From assembly GCF_004920405.1 (NCBI RefSeq), contig NZ_RFLV01000001.1, positions 558,001 through 622,000 of the forward strand: a stretch of DNA of 64,000 nucleotides, written 5' to 3'. Both the position numbers and the translations under genes were made by a program. Source of the stretch: Pseudomonas leptonychotis (GTDB lineage Bacteria; Pseudomonadota; Gammaproteobacteria; Pseudomonadales; Pseudomonadaceae). Below the pieces are notes generated by a model. That model did not search any database and was not told the DNA's origin. It saw only the letters and a list, made by a program, of their open reading frames with translations. Below, piece by piece: positions 55,487 to 64,000 of this stretch (positions are counted from its first letter, which is position 1; every line of letters begins with the position of its first letter).

Positions 55487-55548
55487 TGTGGGAGGGGCTT
55501 TAGCCGCGACAGTCATTCCACCAAGTCGCGGCTAAAGCCCCTCCCACA
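55487..55548. repeat. Perfect 24-bp inverted repeat (REP-like) in the ars operon
   Basis: The arm tgtgggaggggctttagccg plus CGAC (55487-55510) is matched exactly by 55525-55548, with a 14-nt loop. This is the GTGGGAGGGGCTTTAGCCGCGA-type repeat common between Pseudomonas genes. It could stabilise the upstream mRNA or dampen arsJ expression. Confidence 0.85.
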
Positions 55549-55556
55549 GAACGGTG

Positions 55557-56561
55557 TTAGCTGGCTGCACCGACCATCCGCGCCAACTCGACCGTGCGGT
55601 TGGCGTAGCCCCATTCGTTGTCGTACCAGGCATACAGCTTCACCTGGGTGCCGTTGACCACCATGGTCGACAGCGCATCGATAATTGATGAGCGCGGATC
55701 GGTGCGATAGTCGATGGACACCAGCGGCCGCTCCTCGTAACCAAGAATGCCAGCCAGCGGGCCGTCAGCGGCGGCCTTGAGCAAAGCATTGACCTCCTCC
55801 ACCGTAGTCGCCCGCTCCACTTCAAATACACAGTCAGTCAACGAGGCGTTAGCCAAAGGTACACGTACCGCATGGCCGTTCAGCTTGCCGCGCAGTTCGG
55901 GGAAGATCTCCGCAATCGCCGTGGCCGAACCTGTGGTGGTAGGAATCAGACTCATGCCACTGGCCCGCGCCCGGCGCAGGTCTTTGTGTGGCTGGTCGAG
56001 AATGCTCTGGGTATTGGTCAGGTCGTGAATGGTGGTGATCGAACCGTGGCGGATGCCGAGGTTTTCGTGGATCACCTTGACCACCGGCGCCAGGCAATTG
56101 GTGGTGCACGACGCCGCCGTGACGATGCGATGCACGGTCGGGTCGAACAGCTGCTGGTTCACCCCCATCACCACATTCAACGCGCCCGCCTCTTTCACCG
56201 GCGCGCTGACCACTACGCGGTGCACGCCCTGATCGAGATACCCCTGCAGCACCGCCACGGTTTTCATCTTGCCGCTGGCCTCGATCACCAGATCGCAGCC
56301 ACTCCAGTCGGTGTCGGCGATGGCTTTATTGGCCGTGACCTGGATGCGTTTGCCGTCAATCAGGATGCACTCGCCCTCACTGCTCGCCGCATACTGCCAA
56401 CGGCCATGCACCGAGTCGAAATTCAGCAGGTGCGCATGGGTCGCCGCATCGCCCGCCGGATCGTTGATCTGCACAAACTCGAATTCCGGCCAGCCCCATG
56501 CCGCGCGCAGCGCCAGACGACCGATCCGACCAAAGCCGTTGATACCTACCTTGATAGCCAT
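55557..56561 (-). CDS. ArsJ-associated glyceraldehyde-3-phosphate dehydrogenase
   Basis: This 334-residue GAPDH has NAD-binding start [16 protein letters not shown] and catalytic Cys in [16 protein letters not shown], with the active-site His near the [14 protein letters not shown] block. The C-terminal domain has [19 protein letters not shown] and [17 protein letters not shown]. In ars operons this enzyme uses arsenate in place of phosphate and yields 1-arseno-3-phosphoglycerate for export by ArsJ. I start at MAIKVGING; a TTG six codons upstream is also in frame. Confidence 0.93.
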   Translation of the reverse strand: MAIKVGINGFGRIGRLALRAAWGWPEFEFVQINDPAGDAATHAHLLNFDSVHGRWQYAASSEGECILIDGKRIQVTANKAIADTDWSGCDLVIEASGKMKTVAVLQGYLDQGVHRVVVSAPVKEAGALNVVMGVNQQLFDPTVHRIVTAASCTTNCLAPVVKVIHENLGIRHGSITTIHDLTNTQSILDQPHKDLRRARASGMSLIPTTTGSATAIAEIFPELRGKLNGHAVRVPLANASLTDCVFEVERATTVEEVNALLKAAADGPLAGILGYEERPLVSIDYRTDPRSSIIDALSTMVVNGTQVKLYAWYDNEWGYANRTVELARMVGAAS

Positions 56562-56582
56562 ACTGATGTTCTCATCCAATGA

Positions 56583-56915
56583 TTAAAGCGAACGTGGGGC
56601 GAACATGATGATCGCCATGCCAAGCAGGGCCACGGCGGCCCCGAGCAAATCCCAGTGGCTCGGGCGAATGCCATCCACCAGCCACAACCAAACAATGGCC
56701 GTCGCCACATACACTCCGCCATAGGCGGCATACACCCGCCCAGTCGCGGTTGGGTGCAGAGTCAGCAACCAAACAAACAGCGCCAGCGCCGCCGCAGCCG
56801 GTAGCAACAGCCAGATGCTTTTGCCCTGTTTGAGCCACAGGTACGGCAAGTAACAGCCGAGAATCTCGGCCAGGGCCGTGAGGGCAAATAAGCCGATGGT
56901 ATTGAGCATGTTCAT
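56583..56915 (-). CDS. ynfA: YnfA family (UPF0060) small membrane protein
   Basis: This 110-residue protein has four membrane helices (about 4-26, 31-51, 60-79, 86-106). UPF0060 landmarks are [37 protein letters not shown] and [17 protein letters not shown]. The family is related in layout to small multidrug resistance transporters and its function is unsettled. Its position between arsH and the GAPDH gene, in the same orientation with only short gaps, is unusual and suggests a link to arsenic handling or simply insertion into the operon. Confidence 0.88.
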   Translation of the reverse strand: MNMLNTIGLFALTALAEILGCYLPYLWLKQGKSIWLLLPAAAALALFVWLLTLHPTATGRVYAAYGGVYVATAIVWLWLVDGIRPSHWDLLGAAVALLGMAIIMFAPRSL

Positions 56916-56983
56916 CTCAATGGCCCAACTGGGCCGGCGGGAGTGTTGAAAAAATCTAAGAGGCGCTTCATTACCATTACCGA

Positions 56984-57694
56984 TTAGATGGAAGGCTGAT
57001 TGACCCGCTTACTCAGCTGCTCGGCGGACTCCTTGCGCTCGGAGTAGCGATCCACCAGGTAGTCCGACTGCTCGCGCAGCAGCAGGGTGAACTTGACCAG
57101 TTCCTCCATCACGTCCACCACCCGGTCGTAATAGGCCGACGGTTTCATCCGCCCAGCTTCGTCGAATTCGAGAAAAGCTTTAGCTACCGAGGACTGATTG
57201 GGGATGGTGAACATGCGCATCCAACGTCCCAGCACGCGCATCTGGTTCAGCGCGTTGAAGGATTGCGAACCACCGCTGACCTGCATCAACGCCAGGGTTT
57301 TGCCTTGGGTCGGGCGCACCGCGCCCATGCTCAGGGGCACCCAATCGATCTGCGATTTGAACACCCCGGTCATCGCGCCATGCCGCTCGGGCGAACACCA
57401 GACCATGCCTTCGCTCCACAGCACCAGCTCGCGCAGCTCTTGCACCTTGGGGTGATCCTCTGGGGCGTCGTCCGGCAGCGGCAGGCCGCTGGGATTGAAG
57501 ATGCGCGTGTCGGCGCCGATCTGTTCAAGTAGTCGCGCAGCCTCCTCGGTCAGCAGGCGGCTGTAGGAGCGCGCCCGATTGGAGCCATACAGCAGGAGAA
57601 TCCGTGGTTTGTGCAGCACGGCAGGTTTGGCCAGTTGTTCCTGGCTCGGCAGCCCCAGCAGTTCGGGGTCGATATTCGGCAATTCGGGGATCAT
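56984..57694 (-). CDS. arsH: Organoarsenical oxidase ArsH
   Basis: This 236-residue NADPH-dependent flavoprotein oxidises trivalent organoarsenicals. The flavodoxin-like fold has [16 protein letters not shown] (FMN phosphate site), [20 protein letters not shown] and [17 protein letters not shown], all typical of ArsH. A GGAGA site precedes the ATG, and it lies 24 bp after arsR, so the two are coexpressed. Confidence 0.94.
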   Translation of the reverse strand: MIPELPNIDPELLGLPSQEQLAKPAVLHKPRILLLYGSNRARSYSRLLTEEAARLLEQIGADTRIFNPSGLPLPDDAPEDHPKVQELRELVLWSEGMVWCSPERHGAMTGVFKSQIDWVPLSMGAVRPTQGKTLALMQVSGGSQSFNALNQMRVLGRWMRMFTIPNQSSVAKAFLEFDEAGRMKPSAYYDRVVDVMEELVKFTLLLREQSDYLVDRYSERKESAEQLSKRVNQPSI

Positions 57695-57718
57695 GCACGT
57701 TCTCCAGAAGACGGGGCA

Positions 57719-58063
57719 TCAGCCGCACAGCGAGGCTCGGTCAGGGCGGTCACGCATGCTGTGCAGGCGCAATTGATCCTCCGCCAACTGCGGGCCATCG
57801 GCGTTGAGCACTTGCGTCAGAATCTCCGCCGCCCAGGCTGGCAACTGCGGGTGCAAGCGGTAGTAAATCCACTGCCCGGCGCGCCGGTCTTGCAGTAGGC
57901 CGCTGCTGCGCAGCAACGCCAGGTGACGGGAAATTTTCGGCTGACTTTGCTCAAGGGCTGCCGTCAGTTCACACACGCACAACTCGCCCTCACGCACGAT
58001 CTGCTGGGTGATGCGCACGCGAGTCTCATCGGCCAGCGCTTTGAACAACTCGGTAGGGGTCAT
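57719..58063 (-). CDS. arsR: Arsenic-responsive repressor ArsR
   Basis: This 114-residue ArsR/SmtB winged-helix repressor has start PTELFKALADETRVRITQQI, the metalloid-binding pair ELCVCEL (Cys29 and Cys31), the recognition helix QSQPKISRHLALLRSSGLL and the wing DRRAGQWIYYRLHPQL. As(III) binding should release it from its operator just upstream. The first gene of the arsR-arsH-ynfA-gapdh-arsJ operon. I use the ATG at 58063; a GTG three codons upstream is also in frame. Confidence 0.93.
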   Translation of the reverse strand: MTPTELFKALADETRVRITQQIVREGELCVCELTAALEQSQPKISRHLALLRSSGLLQDRRAGQWIYYRLHPQLPAWAAEILTQVLNADGPQLAEDQLRLHSMRDRPDRASLCG

Positions 58064-58098
58064 GGCTAACACCTGAATATCTGTAATTTCAAATATAC

Positions 58099-58122
58099 GA
58101 ATTAGCGCATATAACCTAATTC
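58099..58122. promoter_or_regulatory. Candidate ArsR operator/promoter region
   Basis: GAATTA (58099-58104) and TAATTC (58117-58122) form an inverted repeat with a 12-bp spacer in an AT-rich patch about 40 bp upstream of arsR. Its position and AT-rich dyad fit an ArsR operator over the promoter. Confidence 0.5.
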
Positions 58123-58282
58123 AATCCCGCGGAGTCAAGCCTCTAAACGCTCTCGCCAGCGCACGGGCGCAAAGATCTTGAGGCGCAGTGCGTACTTGTT
58201 GGCTTGCACAATCTTGCGCTTTTGCTGGCGCAGGGGCTGGCAGGCGGACAGCACCGGCGTAGCATGACGCGACGGAGGATGT

Positions 58283-59161
58283 ATGGCGCCACTCGAACAT
58301 TTACAGGTTTTCCAGAGCTTAAACAGCTCGCCCAATACTCAGCTGCATCGCAGCGCCGAGCTGGGTGACGGGCTGGCTGCGGCCGTATGGAGCAACCGCG
58401 ATGATGCCCGCGACTACCAAGCGCCCAGCCATCACACGCTGTCCTGTTACCTGACCGGCGGCACCGGCACCTTCCGCCGCGAAAGCCCATATAGCAAGGG
58501 CGCGCCCGACAAGCTGTGCATCCTACCGGCCGGACACCAGTCGGCCTGGGTGATCAACGGCGAAATCCAGCTGGCGCATCTGTACATCAGCCAGGAGCAA
58601 TTCGCCCTGGCCGCCGTCCATCTGCTGGATCGCGAGCCGCGCGAACTGGAACTGCGTGAATGCACCTTCCTCGAAGATGCGCAGCAAGCCCAACGCTTTC
58701 GCCAGCTCAGCCAGCTGGATTGGCATGAGCCGGGTGAACGCCTGCTGTGCAGCAGCCTGGCCCATGGTTTGATCAGCCATGCCTTGCTCTCGCAAGTCGG
58801 CCGTCGTGAAGGGCTGCGCCTGACCGGCGGTTTGGCGCCTACGCTGCGCCGCAGAGTGCGCGAGTTTATCGACGCTAATCTGGCCGAGCCGCTCAGCCTG
58901 GGCCAACTGGCGGGGCTATGTGCGCTGTCGGAATATCACTTTGCGCGGATGTTCCAACTCAGCTTCGGCTTGCCGCCCCATCGCTATGTGCTGGCGCAGC
59001 GCTTGCGCCGTGGTCAGCAGTTACTGCAACACGGCAACCTGCCGCTGAGTGAGGTGGCGCTGACCTGCGGTTTTGCCAGCGCCAGCCACTTCAACAACCG
59101 TTTCCGCCAGGCCTTCAGCAGCACACCTGGGCAATACCGCGCCGCGCTGGGCCAGGGTTAA
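58283..59161 (+). CDS. AraC family transcriptional regulator
   Basis: This 292-residue protein has an N-terminal cupin-like sensor domain (about 20-150; CILPAGHQSAWVINGEIQL) and a C-terminal AraC DNA-binding domain (about 190-290). The latter has LSLGQLAGLCALSEYHFARM in the first helix-turn-helix and LPLSEVALTCGFASASHFNNRF in the second, then STPGQYR. GGAGG lies just before the ATG. It is divergent from the arsR operon; a role in that operon is possible but AraC proteins next to ars genes are not usual regulators of them. Confidence 0.85.
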   Translation: MAPLEHLQVFQSLNSSPNTQLHRSAELGDGLAAAVWSNRDDARDYQAPSHHTLSCYLTGGTGTFRRESPYSKGAPDKLCILPAGHQSAWVINGEIQLAHLYISQEQFALAAVHLLDREPRELELRECTFLEDAQQAQRFRQLSQLDWHEPGERLLCSSLAHGLISHALLSQVGRREGLRLTGGLAPTLRRRVREFIDANLAEPLSLGQLAGLCALSEYHFARMFQLSFGLPPHRYVLAQRLRRGQQLLQHGNLPLSEVALTCGFASASHFNNRFRQAFSSTPGQYRAALGQG

Positions 59162-59367
59162 CCCCAAGACGTAGCCCTCAGCAACAGCCGCTCCCCTCAG
59201 CACAGCTCAACCGCAGCCAATGCCCGTTCAGCCGTTAATCCGGATTAGCCCCGCCTAGCGCCGACGATGGCCTGCTAATCCTGCGCCGGCTGTGCAAGAA
59301 TCCCCGGCTGCCTTCGAGAAAAGCTGCCCATGCCACGATTCGCCTTATCCCTCAGCGGGCGCCACTG

Positions 59368-62004
59368 ATGCCCCTCGACATTCTGCATTTACGCCAAGAA
59401 GACTGGCGCGCGGAATTCGGCGTGGGCGACTTACAGCGCGGCCAAGGCTACGCCGCGCAAGGCCGCAGCCGCCTGCTCAGCCTCAAGGACAGCACCCTGC
59501 TGGCCAGCTGTCGTGGCTCAGGCGCGCAGACCTACCAGCAACGCATCACCCTCAATCACTACGGCCAGGGCTGGGGCGTCAGCGGCAAGTGCAGCTGCCC
59601 GGTGGGCTTCAATTGCAAACATGTGGCCAGCGCCCTGCTCACCCTGCAAACCCAGCAGGAACAAGGCGTCGACCTCTCGCCGCTAATTGTCAGCAGCCCT
59701 GAAGCCCGTGAAGAACGCCTGGAAGGCTTGCAACCAAGCCCGGTGTTGAGCCTCGGCAGCCTGGTGCGCGTGCACTTCGACGCGCGCAAAGGCCGCATGC
59801 AGGAACAGACCCAGCACCGCGCCGCTTTGGCCTTCGACTACCAAGGCCACCTGGCCTCAGGCAAAAGTGGCAAAGACCTGCTGATCAAACAAAATCCGGG
59901 GCTCACGCTACGCATCGTGCGTGATTTCGACGGCGAAGCCTTGCTGCGCAAGCGCCTGCAACACGCCCATATGCAGGTGTCGCTCAGGCAAAGCGAGGCG
60001 CTGCCGGAAAGCGCCGGCGAAGCCTATGAACAAAGCAGTGATGCGGCCTGGCTGCTGTTTGTGCGCGAGCAGTTACCAAAGCTGCGCGAAGAAGGCTGGC
60101 AGATTCGCATGCAGCCCGATTTCCAATTCAACCTGGCCCAGGTCGATGACTGGTACGCCGAGGTTGAGGAAGACCCCGAACAAAACTGGTTCGACCTGGA
60201 GCTCGGCATCGAGGTCGAAGGTCAGCGCATCAGCTTGCTGCCAATCCTGCTGCAGGCGATCCGCCGCGCGCCCTGGCTGCTCAACGGCGAAGCGCTGAAC
60301 AAGCGCGATGACGATGAAGTGCTGCTGGTCAGCCTACCCAACAACCACAAGCGCGCGGCGCTACCTTTGTCACGCTTGAAACCGCTGCTGGCCACACTCG
60401 GCGAGCTGTTTGTGCGCGAGCCCGGCGAATCCAGCCAACGCCTGCGCCTGTCGCGCCTGGACGCCGCCCGGCTTAATCACCTGCAACAAGGCCCCGCGCT
60501 GAGCTGGCAAGGCGGCAGCCAGATGCGTGACTTCGCCGAACGCCTCCAGCAGTTAGATAGCGCCACATTACAGCCGCCAGAAGGTCTTCAGGCAGAACTG
60601 CGCCCCTATCAACTGCAAGGCCTGGCGTGGATGCAGGGGCTGGCCGAATTGGGTGTAGGCGGCCTGCTGGCCGATGACATGGGCCTGGGCAAAACCCTAC
60701 AGACCCTCGGCCATATTCTTTGCGAACAGCAGGCCGGACGCTTGCAGCAGCCGGCGCTGATCGTCATGCCCACCAGCCTGATCCCCAACTGGCAGGACGA
60801 AGCGGCGCGTTTCACTCCGCAGCTCAAGGTGCTGGCGCTGCACGGCCCCAAGCGCCGGGCGCTGTTCAAACAGATCGGTGAGCACCACATCATCCTCACC
60901 ACTTACGCCCTGCTGCCGCGGGACCTCAAGGCCCTCAATGCCTACAGCTACCGCCTGCTGATTCTCGATGAAGCGCAGAACATCAAGAACCCGCGCAGCA
61001 AAGCCGCCATCGCCGCCGGGCAAGTGCAGGCCGACCAGCGCCTGTGCCTGACCGGCACGCCGCTGGAAAATCACCTGGGCGAGCTGTGGTCGCTGTTCAA
61101 CTTCCTCATGCCCGGCTGGCTGGGCGACAGCAAAAGCTTTACCCGCGATTACCGCACACCGATTGAGAAAAACGCCAACGAACTGCGTTTGGCGCACCTG
61201 ACCGGGCGGATCAAACCTTTTATTTTGCGGCGCACCAAGGAACAGGTGGCCAGCGAGCTGCCGCCGAAAACCGAAATCACCCACTGGGTCGAACTCAGCG
61301 CCGCGCAGCGCGACCGCTACGAAACCCTGCGTTTGGCCATGGATAAGAAGGTGCGCGACGAGATCGCCCGCCAAGGCCTGGCCCGCAGTCAGATCGTGAT
61401 TCTCGAAGCGCTGCTGCGCCTGCGCCAGGCCTGCTGTGATTTGCGCCTGCTCGGTGAGGAAGGCGACAACCAGCTGACCAGCCTGGACTCGGGCAAACTC
61501 AGCGGCCTGCTGGAGATGCTCGACGAGCTGTTTGCCGAAGGCCGCCGCGTGCTGCTGTTCTCCCAGTTCACCTCGATGCTGACGCTGATCGAAGCCGAAC
61601 TGAAAGCGCGCAACATCCCCTACGCCAAACTCACCGGCAGCACCCAGGATCGGCGCACCCCGGTGCAGCAGTTTCAGGCCGGCGAATTTCCAATCTTCCT
61701 GATCAGCCTGAAAGCCGGCGGCGCGGGCCTGAACCTGACCGCCGCTGACACGGTGATCCACTTCGACCCCTGGTGGAATCCGGCCGCCGAAGCCCAAGCC
61801 AGCGACCGCGCCTACCGCATCGGCCAAGACAAACCGGTGTTCGTCTACAAACTGATCGCCCGTGGCAGCGTGGAAGAGAAGATCCAGCAGCTGCAACAGG
61901 CCAAAGCCAACCTGGCTCGCGGCGTGTTGGAAGGCGGCAGCCAGAACCAATTGCAGCTCAGTGAAGACGACCTGCAGGCGTTATTTGCCCCGTTAAGCGA
62001 CTGA
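59368..62004 (+). CDS. SNF2-family DEAD/DEAH-box helicase with SWIM zinc finger
   Basis: This 878-residue protein has an N-terminal SWIM domain with CSCPVGFNCKHVASALL (CxCxnCxH metal ligands, about 74-85), then a helicase-associated region. The SNF2 ATPase core shows ADDMGLGKTLQTLGH (Walker A), LLILDEAQNIKN (DEAQ box), CLTGTPLENHLGELWSLFNF (motif III), LLFSQFTSMLTLIEAEL (IV), ISLKAGGAGLNLTAADTVIH (V) and ASDRAYRIGQDKPV (VI). These motor proteins translocate on duplex DNA; bacterial SWIM/SNF2 members have no settled role. It ends 7 bp from the convergent psiE-like gene. Confidence 0.9.
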   Translation: MPLDILHLRQEDWRAEFGVGDLQRGQGYAAQGRSRLLSLKDSTLLASCRGSGAQTYQQRITLNHYGQGWGVSGKCSCPVGFNCKHVASALLTLQTQQEQGVDLSPLIVSSPEAREERLEGLQPSPVLSLGSLVRVHFDARKGRMQEQTQHRAALAFDYQGHLASGKSGKDLLIKQNPGLTLRIVRDFDGEALLRKRLQHAHMQVSLRQSEALPESAGEAYEQSSDAAWLLFVREQLPKLREEGWQIRMQPDFQFNLAQVDDWYAEVEEDPEQNWFDLELGIEVEGQRISLLPILLQAIRRAPWLLNGEALNKRDDDEVLLVSLPNNHKRAALPLSRLKPLLATLGELFVREPGESSQRLRLSRLDAARLNHLQQGPALSWQGGSQMRDFAERLQQLDSATLQPPEGLQAELRPYQLQGLAWMQGLAELGVGGLLADDMGLGKTLQTLGHILCEQQAGRLQQPALIVMPTSLIPNWQDEAARFTPQLKVLALHGPKRRALFKQIGEHHIILTTYALLPRDLKALNAYSYRLLILDEAQNIKNPRSKAAIAAGQVQADQRLCLTGTPLENHLGELWSLFNFLMPGWLGDSKSFTRDYRTPIEKNANELRLAHLTGRIKPFILRRTKEQVASELPPKTEITHWVELSAAQRDRYETLRLAMDKKVRDEIARQGLARSQIVILEALLRLRQACCDLRLLGEEGDNQLTSLDSGKLSGLLEMLDELFAEGRRVLLFSQFTSMLTLIEAELKARNIPYAKLTGSTQDRRTPVQQFQAGEFPIFLISLKAGGAGLNLTAADTVIHFDPWWNPAAEAQASDRAYRIGQDKPVFVYKLIARGSVEEKIQQLQQAKANLARGVLEGGSQNQLQLSEDDLQALFAPLSD

Positions 62005-62011
62005 TCTGCGC

Positions 62012-62518
62012 TCAGTCATCGCTTTGCGTGTCGTCCTTTTCAGCCGCATCGTTGGCCACATTACGCTTACGCTTGGGCCCTTCAGCCTGCACCGAGGGAA
62101 AGCGCGAGGAGGCATAGCGCACCACAAAAATCGCCAGTGCCAACAGCAGAATCGCCCCCGACACCATCACCACGCCCATGTCGGGTTTGTGGTTGTGCGA
62201 GATGTCGGAAATCATCAAGCGGGTCAGCGCGGTAATTGCCACATAGATCATGAAGCGGATCGGCATGTGGTTGGTCTTGAAATAGATCCCCACCATGGCC
62301 GCCAATTCGAGGTAGATAAACAGCAGCAGGATGTCATCGACCGTGATGTGGCCCTTCTCCAGCATGCCTAAGAAAGCCATCACCGCCGCCCAGGCGGTGA
62401 CCGCCCCAATGGCGAACAACGCCAGGTAATGAAACGCCTCCATCAACAGATTACCCAGCGACTCAGCCTGCCCATGCATGCGCTCGCGCATCAGTTCAGC
62501 CCAGTTTGGCTTACCCAT
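62012..62518 (-). CDS. PsiE family phosphate-starvation-inducible membrane protein
   Basis: This 168-residue protein has four membrane helices (about 27-50, 60-78, 88-104, 115-137) and a basic, charged cytoplasmic tail (GPKRKRN...EKDDTQSDD). The block ITVDDILLLFIYLELAAMVGIYFKTNHMPIRFMIYVAITALTRLM is typical of PsiE. Its molecular function is unknown. The tail is longer and more charged than in E. coli PsiE (136 residues). Confidence 0.88.
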   Translation of the reverse strand: MGKPNWAELMRERMHGQAESLGNLLMEAFHYLALFAIGAVTAWAAVMAFLGMLEKGHITVDDILLLFIYLELAAMVGIYFKTNHMPIRFMIYVAITALTRLMISDISHNHKPDMGVVMVSGAILLLALAIFVVRYASSRFPSVQAEGPKRKRNVANDAAEKDDTQSDD

Positions 62519-62787
62519 AACATCTCCTAGGGATCAAAAATAACCACGGCACGGCGTGCCACTATCTATAACACTGCCAATTGAGAAGCCTGTTACTGGC
62601 TAAAAAGCACCTGCAACAGGCGAGCCATGCCACCGACCTGGCTGTCGCGCTTCACAGAATCGGCTATGTTGTTAGCCGGCATAGCAATTGCCGCTGTTCA
62701 AATGCTCGCGAGTTCTCTATGCTCGCAACCACTGTACAAATAAACAGTTTATTGCAACTTATCAGCGTGAAGGCGTAGAGGTGATGA
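62519..62787. other. Divergent gap between psiE-like gene and yebG
   Basis: This 269-bp region is AT-rich near its right end. It holds the perfect LexA box just before yebG (62732-62747). No RNA gene is seen in the rest. Confidence 0.5.
62732..62747. promoter_or_regulatory. LexA (SOS) box of yebG
   Basis: CTGTACAAATAAACAG is a perfect CTGT-N8-ACAG LexA box with an AT-rich centre, 40 bp before the yebG ATG. It predicts induction on DNA damage. Confidence 0.9.
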
Positions 62788-63048
62788 ATGGCCGTCGAAG
62801 TGGTGTACCGCAGCAGCCGGGATTTGGAGCGATTGTTCATGGATAAAGCCGAAGCCGACCGTCATGACAAAATGCTCGAACTGGCCGAGTTGCTTACCGA
62901 GGTGCTGCAAAAAGCCGTGCCTTCGCTGAATGAAGCCCAGGGTGAAGAGCTGGGTATTTACATGGCGAAGAACCGCGATGTGTTCGCCAAGGCGTTTAAG
63001 AATCAACCCGACGCGTTGAGTGAACTGAGCGAGCCCGCTGCCGAGTAA
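62788..63048 (+). CDS. yebG: DNA damage-inducible protein YebG
   Basis: This 86-residue protein has the YebG start MAVEVVYRSS, the KAEADRHDKMLELAELL block and a C-terminal helix ending YMAKNRDVFAKAFK. E. coli YebG is a LexA-controlled SOS protein of unclear function. The GAGGTGATGA ribosome-site region precedes the ATG, and a perfect LexA box lies upstream. The gene is followed by a strong terminator. Confidence 0.92.
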   Translation: MAVEVVYRSSRDLERLFMDKAEADRHDKMLELAELLTEVLQKAVPSLNEAQGEELGIYMAKNRDVFAKAFKNQPDALSELSEPAAE

Positions 63049-63064
63049 CACCCACAGCGCTTAG

Positions 63065-63093
63065 CAAAACCCCAGTCAATGACTGGGGTTTTG
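63065..63093. terminator. Bidirectional Rho-independent terminator after yebG
   Basis: CAAAACCCCAGTCA (63065-63078) is mirrored by TGACTGGGGTTTTG (63080-63093). The T-run works for yebG and the A-run for any minus-strand transcript from the right. Confidence 0.9.
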
Positions 63094-63140
63094 TGTTTAT
63101 AACGCCATGTAGGCATCACATACTCAGACTGTATTTGAGC

Positions 63141-63249
63141 TCTCGCGAGCTAGAGCCATGCAAGGCAAAAATAGGCGAGGAAGCGGAGTGTACTTTTGTA
63201 CATGAGCACTCTGAGCCTGCTTTTAACGCAGCAGGGCCGACGCGCAGCA
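63141..63249. repeat. 109-bp dispersed hairpin element, copy B
   Basis: It is the same length as copy A (47952-48060) and in the same orientation relative to the plus strand, with about 92% identity. The hairpin spans 63167-63224 with inner stem TGTAC/GTACA and loop TTTT; against copy A the inner stem has a compensating T-A to G-C change. It lies between yebG and the leucine-dehydrogenase-like gene. Confidence 0.85.
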
Positions 63250-63262
63250 TATCTGGGAGTAC

Positions 63263-64000
63263 TCAAAGGCCATATAACAAGCGCTCGGCAATGGCATCGG
63301 CGACCCGCGCTGGCGAACGTTTATCGGCTTGAGCGTGACCAAAAATTTCCGTCAGCCGCCGGCTGATCTGGCTCAGCTGAGCAGTGATCGCCGGCAGGCT
63401 TTCGCCACGATGGCGGCGCGCGACATAGATCAACCCACCCGTATTGATTACGTAATCAGGCGCATAGAGAATCCCCCGCGCTTGCAGACGCTCGGAGATA
63501 TCTGGGCCGGCCAGTTGGTTGTTGGCGGCCCCCGCCACTGCCGAACAACGCAGATGGGCCACGCTGGCTGCATTCAGCACACCGCCTAATCCACACGGCG
63601 CAAGAATGTCGCAGGGGGTGGCGAGCAATGCCTCGCTGGCCACTGGTCGTGCCCCCAGTTGCTCAACCGCAAGCTGCACACGCCCCACGTCAAGGTCACT
63701 GACCAGCAACTCGGCGCCAGCGGCGTGCAGCTGCTCAGCCAAGGCATACCCCACATTGCCTAACCCCTGAATAGCCACTCGCAAGCCCTCTAGGTTATCG
63801 CTGCCGAGGCGCGCCAGGGCGGTGGCGCGGATCCCGGCAAACACCCCCATGGCGGTGTGCGGCGACGGGTCGCCCTCGGCGGTGGTGCTGGTGACATGTT
63901 GAGTGTGCTGGGCGATGCAGTCCATATCGACACTTGAGGTGCCGCTGTCCATGGCGGTGATGTAGCGGCCGTTGAGGGTTTCAATAAAGCGTCCGAAGGC
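63263..64000 (-). CDS. Leucine/Glu/Phe/Val dehydrogenase, 3' part (runs off window)
   Basis: At least 245 residues of the C-terminal part of an amino-acid dehydrogenase are visible; the 5' end lies beyond 64000. The first visible residues, AFGRFIETLNGRYITAMDSG, match the leucine-dehydrogenase type catalytic/NAD domain junction. LRVAIQGLGNVGYALAEQL is the GxGxxG NAD site, and CDILAPCGLGGVLN and SAVAGAANNQLAGP follow. It deaminates branched-chain or aromatic amino acids oxidatively. An internal ATG at 63952 is not the true start because similarity continues upstream to the edge. Confidence 0.88.
   Translation of the reverse strand, partial: AFGRFIETLNGRYITAMDSGTSSVDMDCIAQHTQHVTSTTAEGDPSPHTAMGVFAGIRATALARLGSDNLEGLRVAIQGLGNVGYALAEQLHAAGAELLVSDLDVGRVQLAVEQLGARPVASEALLATPCDILAPCGLGGVLNAASVAHLRCSAVAGAANNQLAGPDISERLQARGILYAPDYVINTGGLIYVARRHRGESLPAITAQLSQISRRLTEIFGHAQADKRSPARVADAIAERLLYGL

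Noticed and set aside
60697..61950. 417-codon minus-strand open frame opposite the SNF2 helicase
   Set aside because: Shadow of the helicase core, which carries all SNF2 motifs on the plus strand.
1..64000. tRNA, rRNA, transposase or integrase genes
   Set aside because: I looked for these on both strands and saw none; the AT-rich islet has no visible integrase or tRNA target.

Overview
The window is a stretch of a Pseudomonas chromosome. It is GC-rich and densely coding, with Pseudomonas-type families throughout. It carries all 12 genes of the alginate operon in the P. aeruginosa order (algD-8-44-K-E-G-X-L-I-J-F-A), preceded by yaaA as in that species. I cannot name the species from sequence alone.

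Layout: (1) 1-9.8 kb holds mixed housekeeping and accessory genes: the tail of a membrane protein, a WaaP/InaA-type kinase, a TAXI-type binding protein, a secreted M28 aminopeptidase of PaAP type, nucleoid protein NdpA, a GST, a GIY-YIG protein, an NTF2-like protein, a GlxA-type regulator, a group II truncated haemoglobin and an unknown protein. (2) 9.9-20.3 kb is a compact signalling operon of six overlapping or closely spaced genes: two histidine kinases, three response regulators (one with a degenerate HD-GYP domain) and a large REC-PAS3-GGDEF-EAL-REC protein. It looks like a self-contained phosphorelay ending in cyclic-di-GMP. (3) 20.3-25.4 kb holds moaC-moaD-moaE, a PIN-PhoH protein, a CDF metal exporter with a His-Asp repeat, and yaaA. 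(4) 25.4-42.2 kb is the algD leader and the alginate operon. It covers precursor supply (algA, algD), polymerisation (alg8, alg44), the periplasmic scaffold, epimerase and lyase (algK, G, X, L), acetylation (algI, J, F, X) and the outer-membrane pore (algE). (5) 42.3-45.7 kb holds small membrane proteins and an SDR, then an AT-rich two-gene islet (44.1-45.66 kb) whose base composition differs from everything around it. (6) 45.8-54.2 kb holds rlhA, polB (DNA polymerase II), a RecF-like ATPase, an EamA exporter and an ATP-grasp-like protein. (7) 54.2-58.1 kb is an organoarsenical operon, arsR-arsH-ynfA-gapdh-arsJ. (8) 58.3-64 kb holds an AraC regulator, a SWIM/SNF2 helicase, a PsiE-like protein, the SOS gene yebG with a perfect LexA box, and the 3' part of a leucine-dehydrogenase-like gene that runs off the window.

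Several families of non-coding repeats lie between genes. One is a 109-bp element present twice (upstream of polB and beyond yebG) that folds into a hairpin; the two copies differ by substitutions that keep the inner stem paired. Others are the 'gatgggtatcgc...acccatcctacg' family and other perfect inverted repeats.

The best candidates for undescribed biology are the AT-rich nucleotidyltransferase-like/partner pair, the c-di-GMP phosphorelay with its catalytically dead HD-GYP, the paired hairpin element, and an orphan plus-strand terminator that suggests a small RNA at about 23.3-23.48 kb. Functional names come from motif and family recognition by eye; no database search was run.
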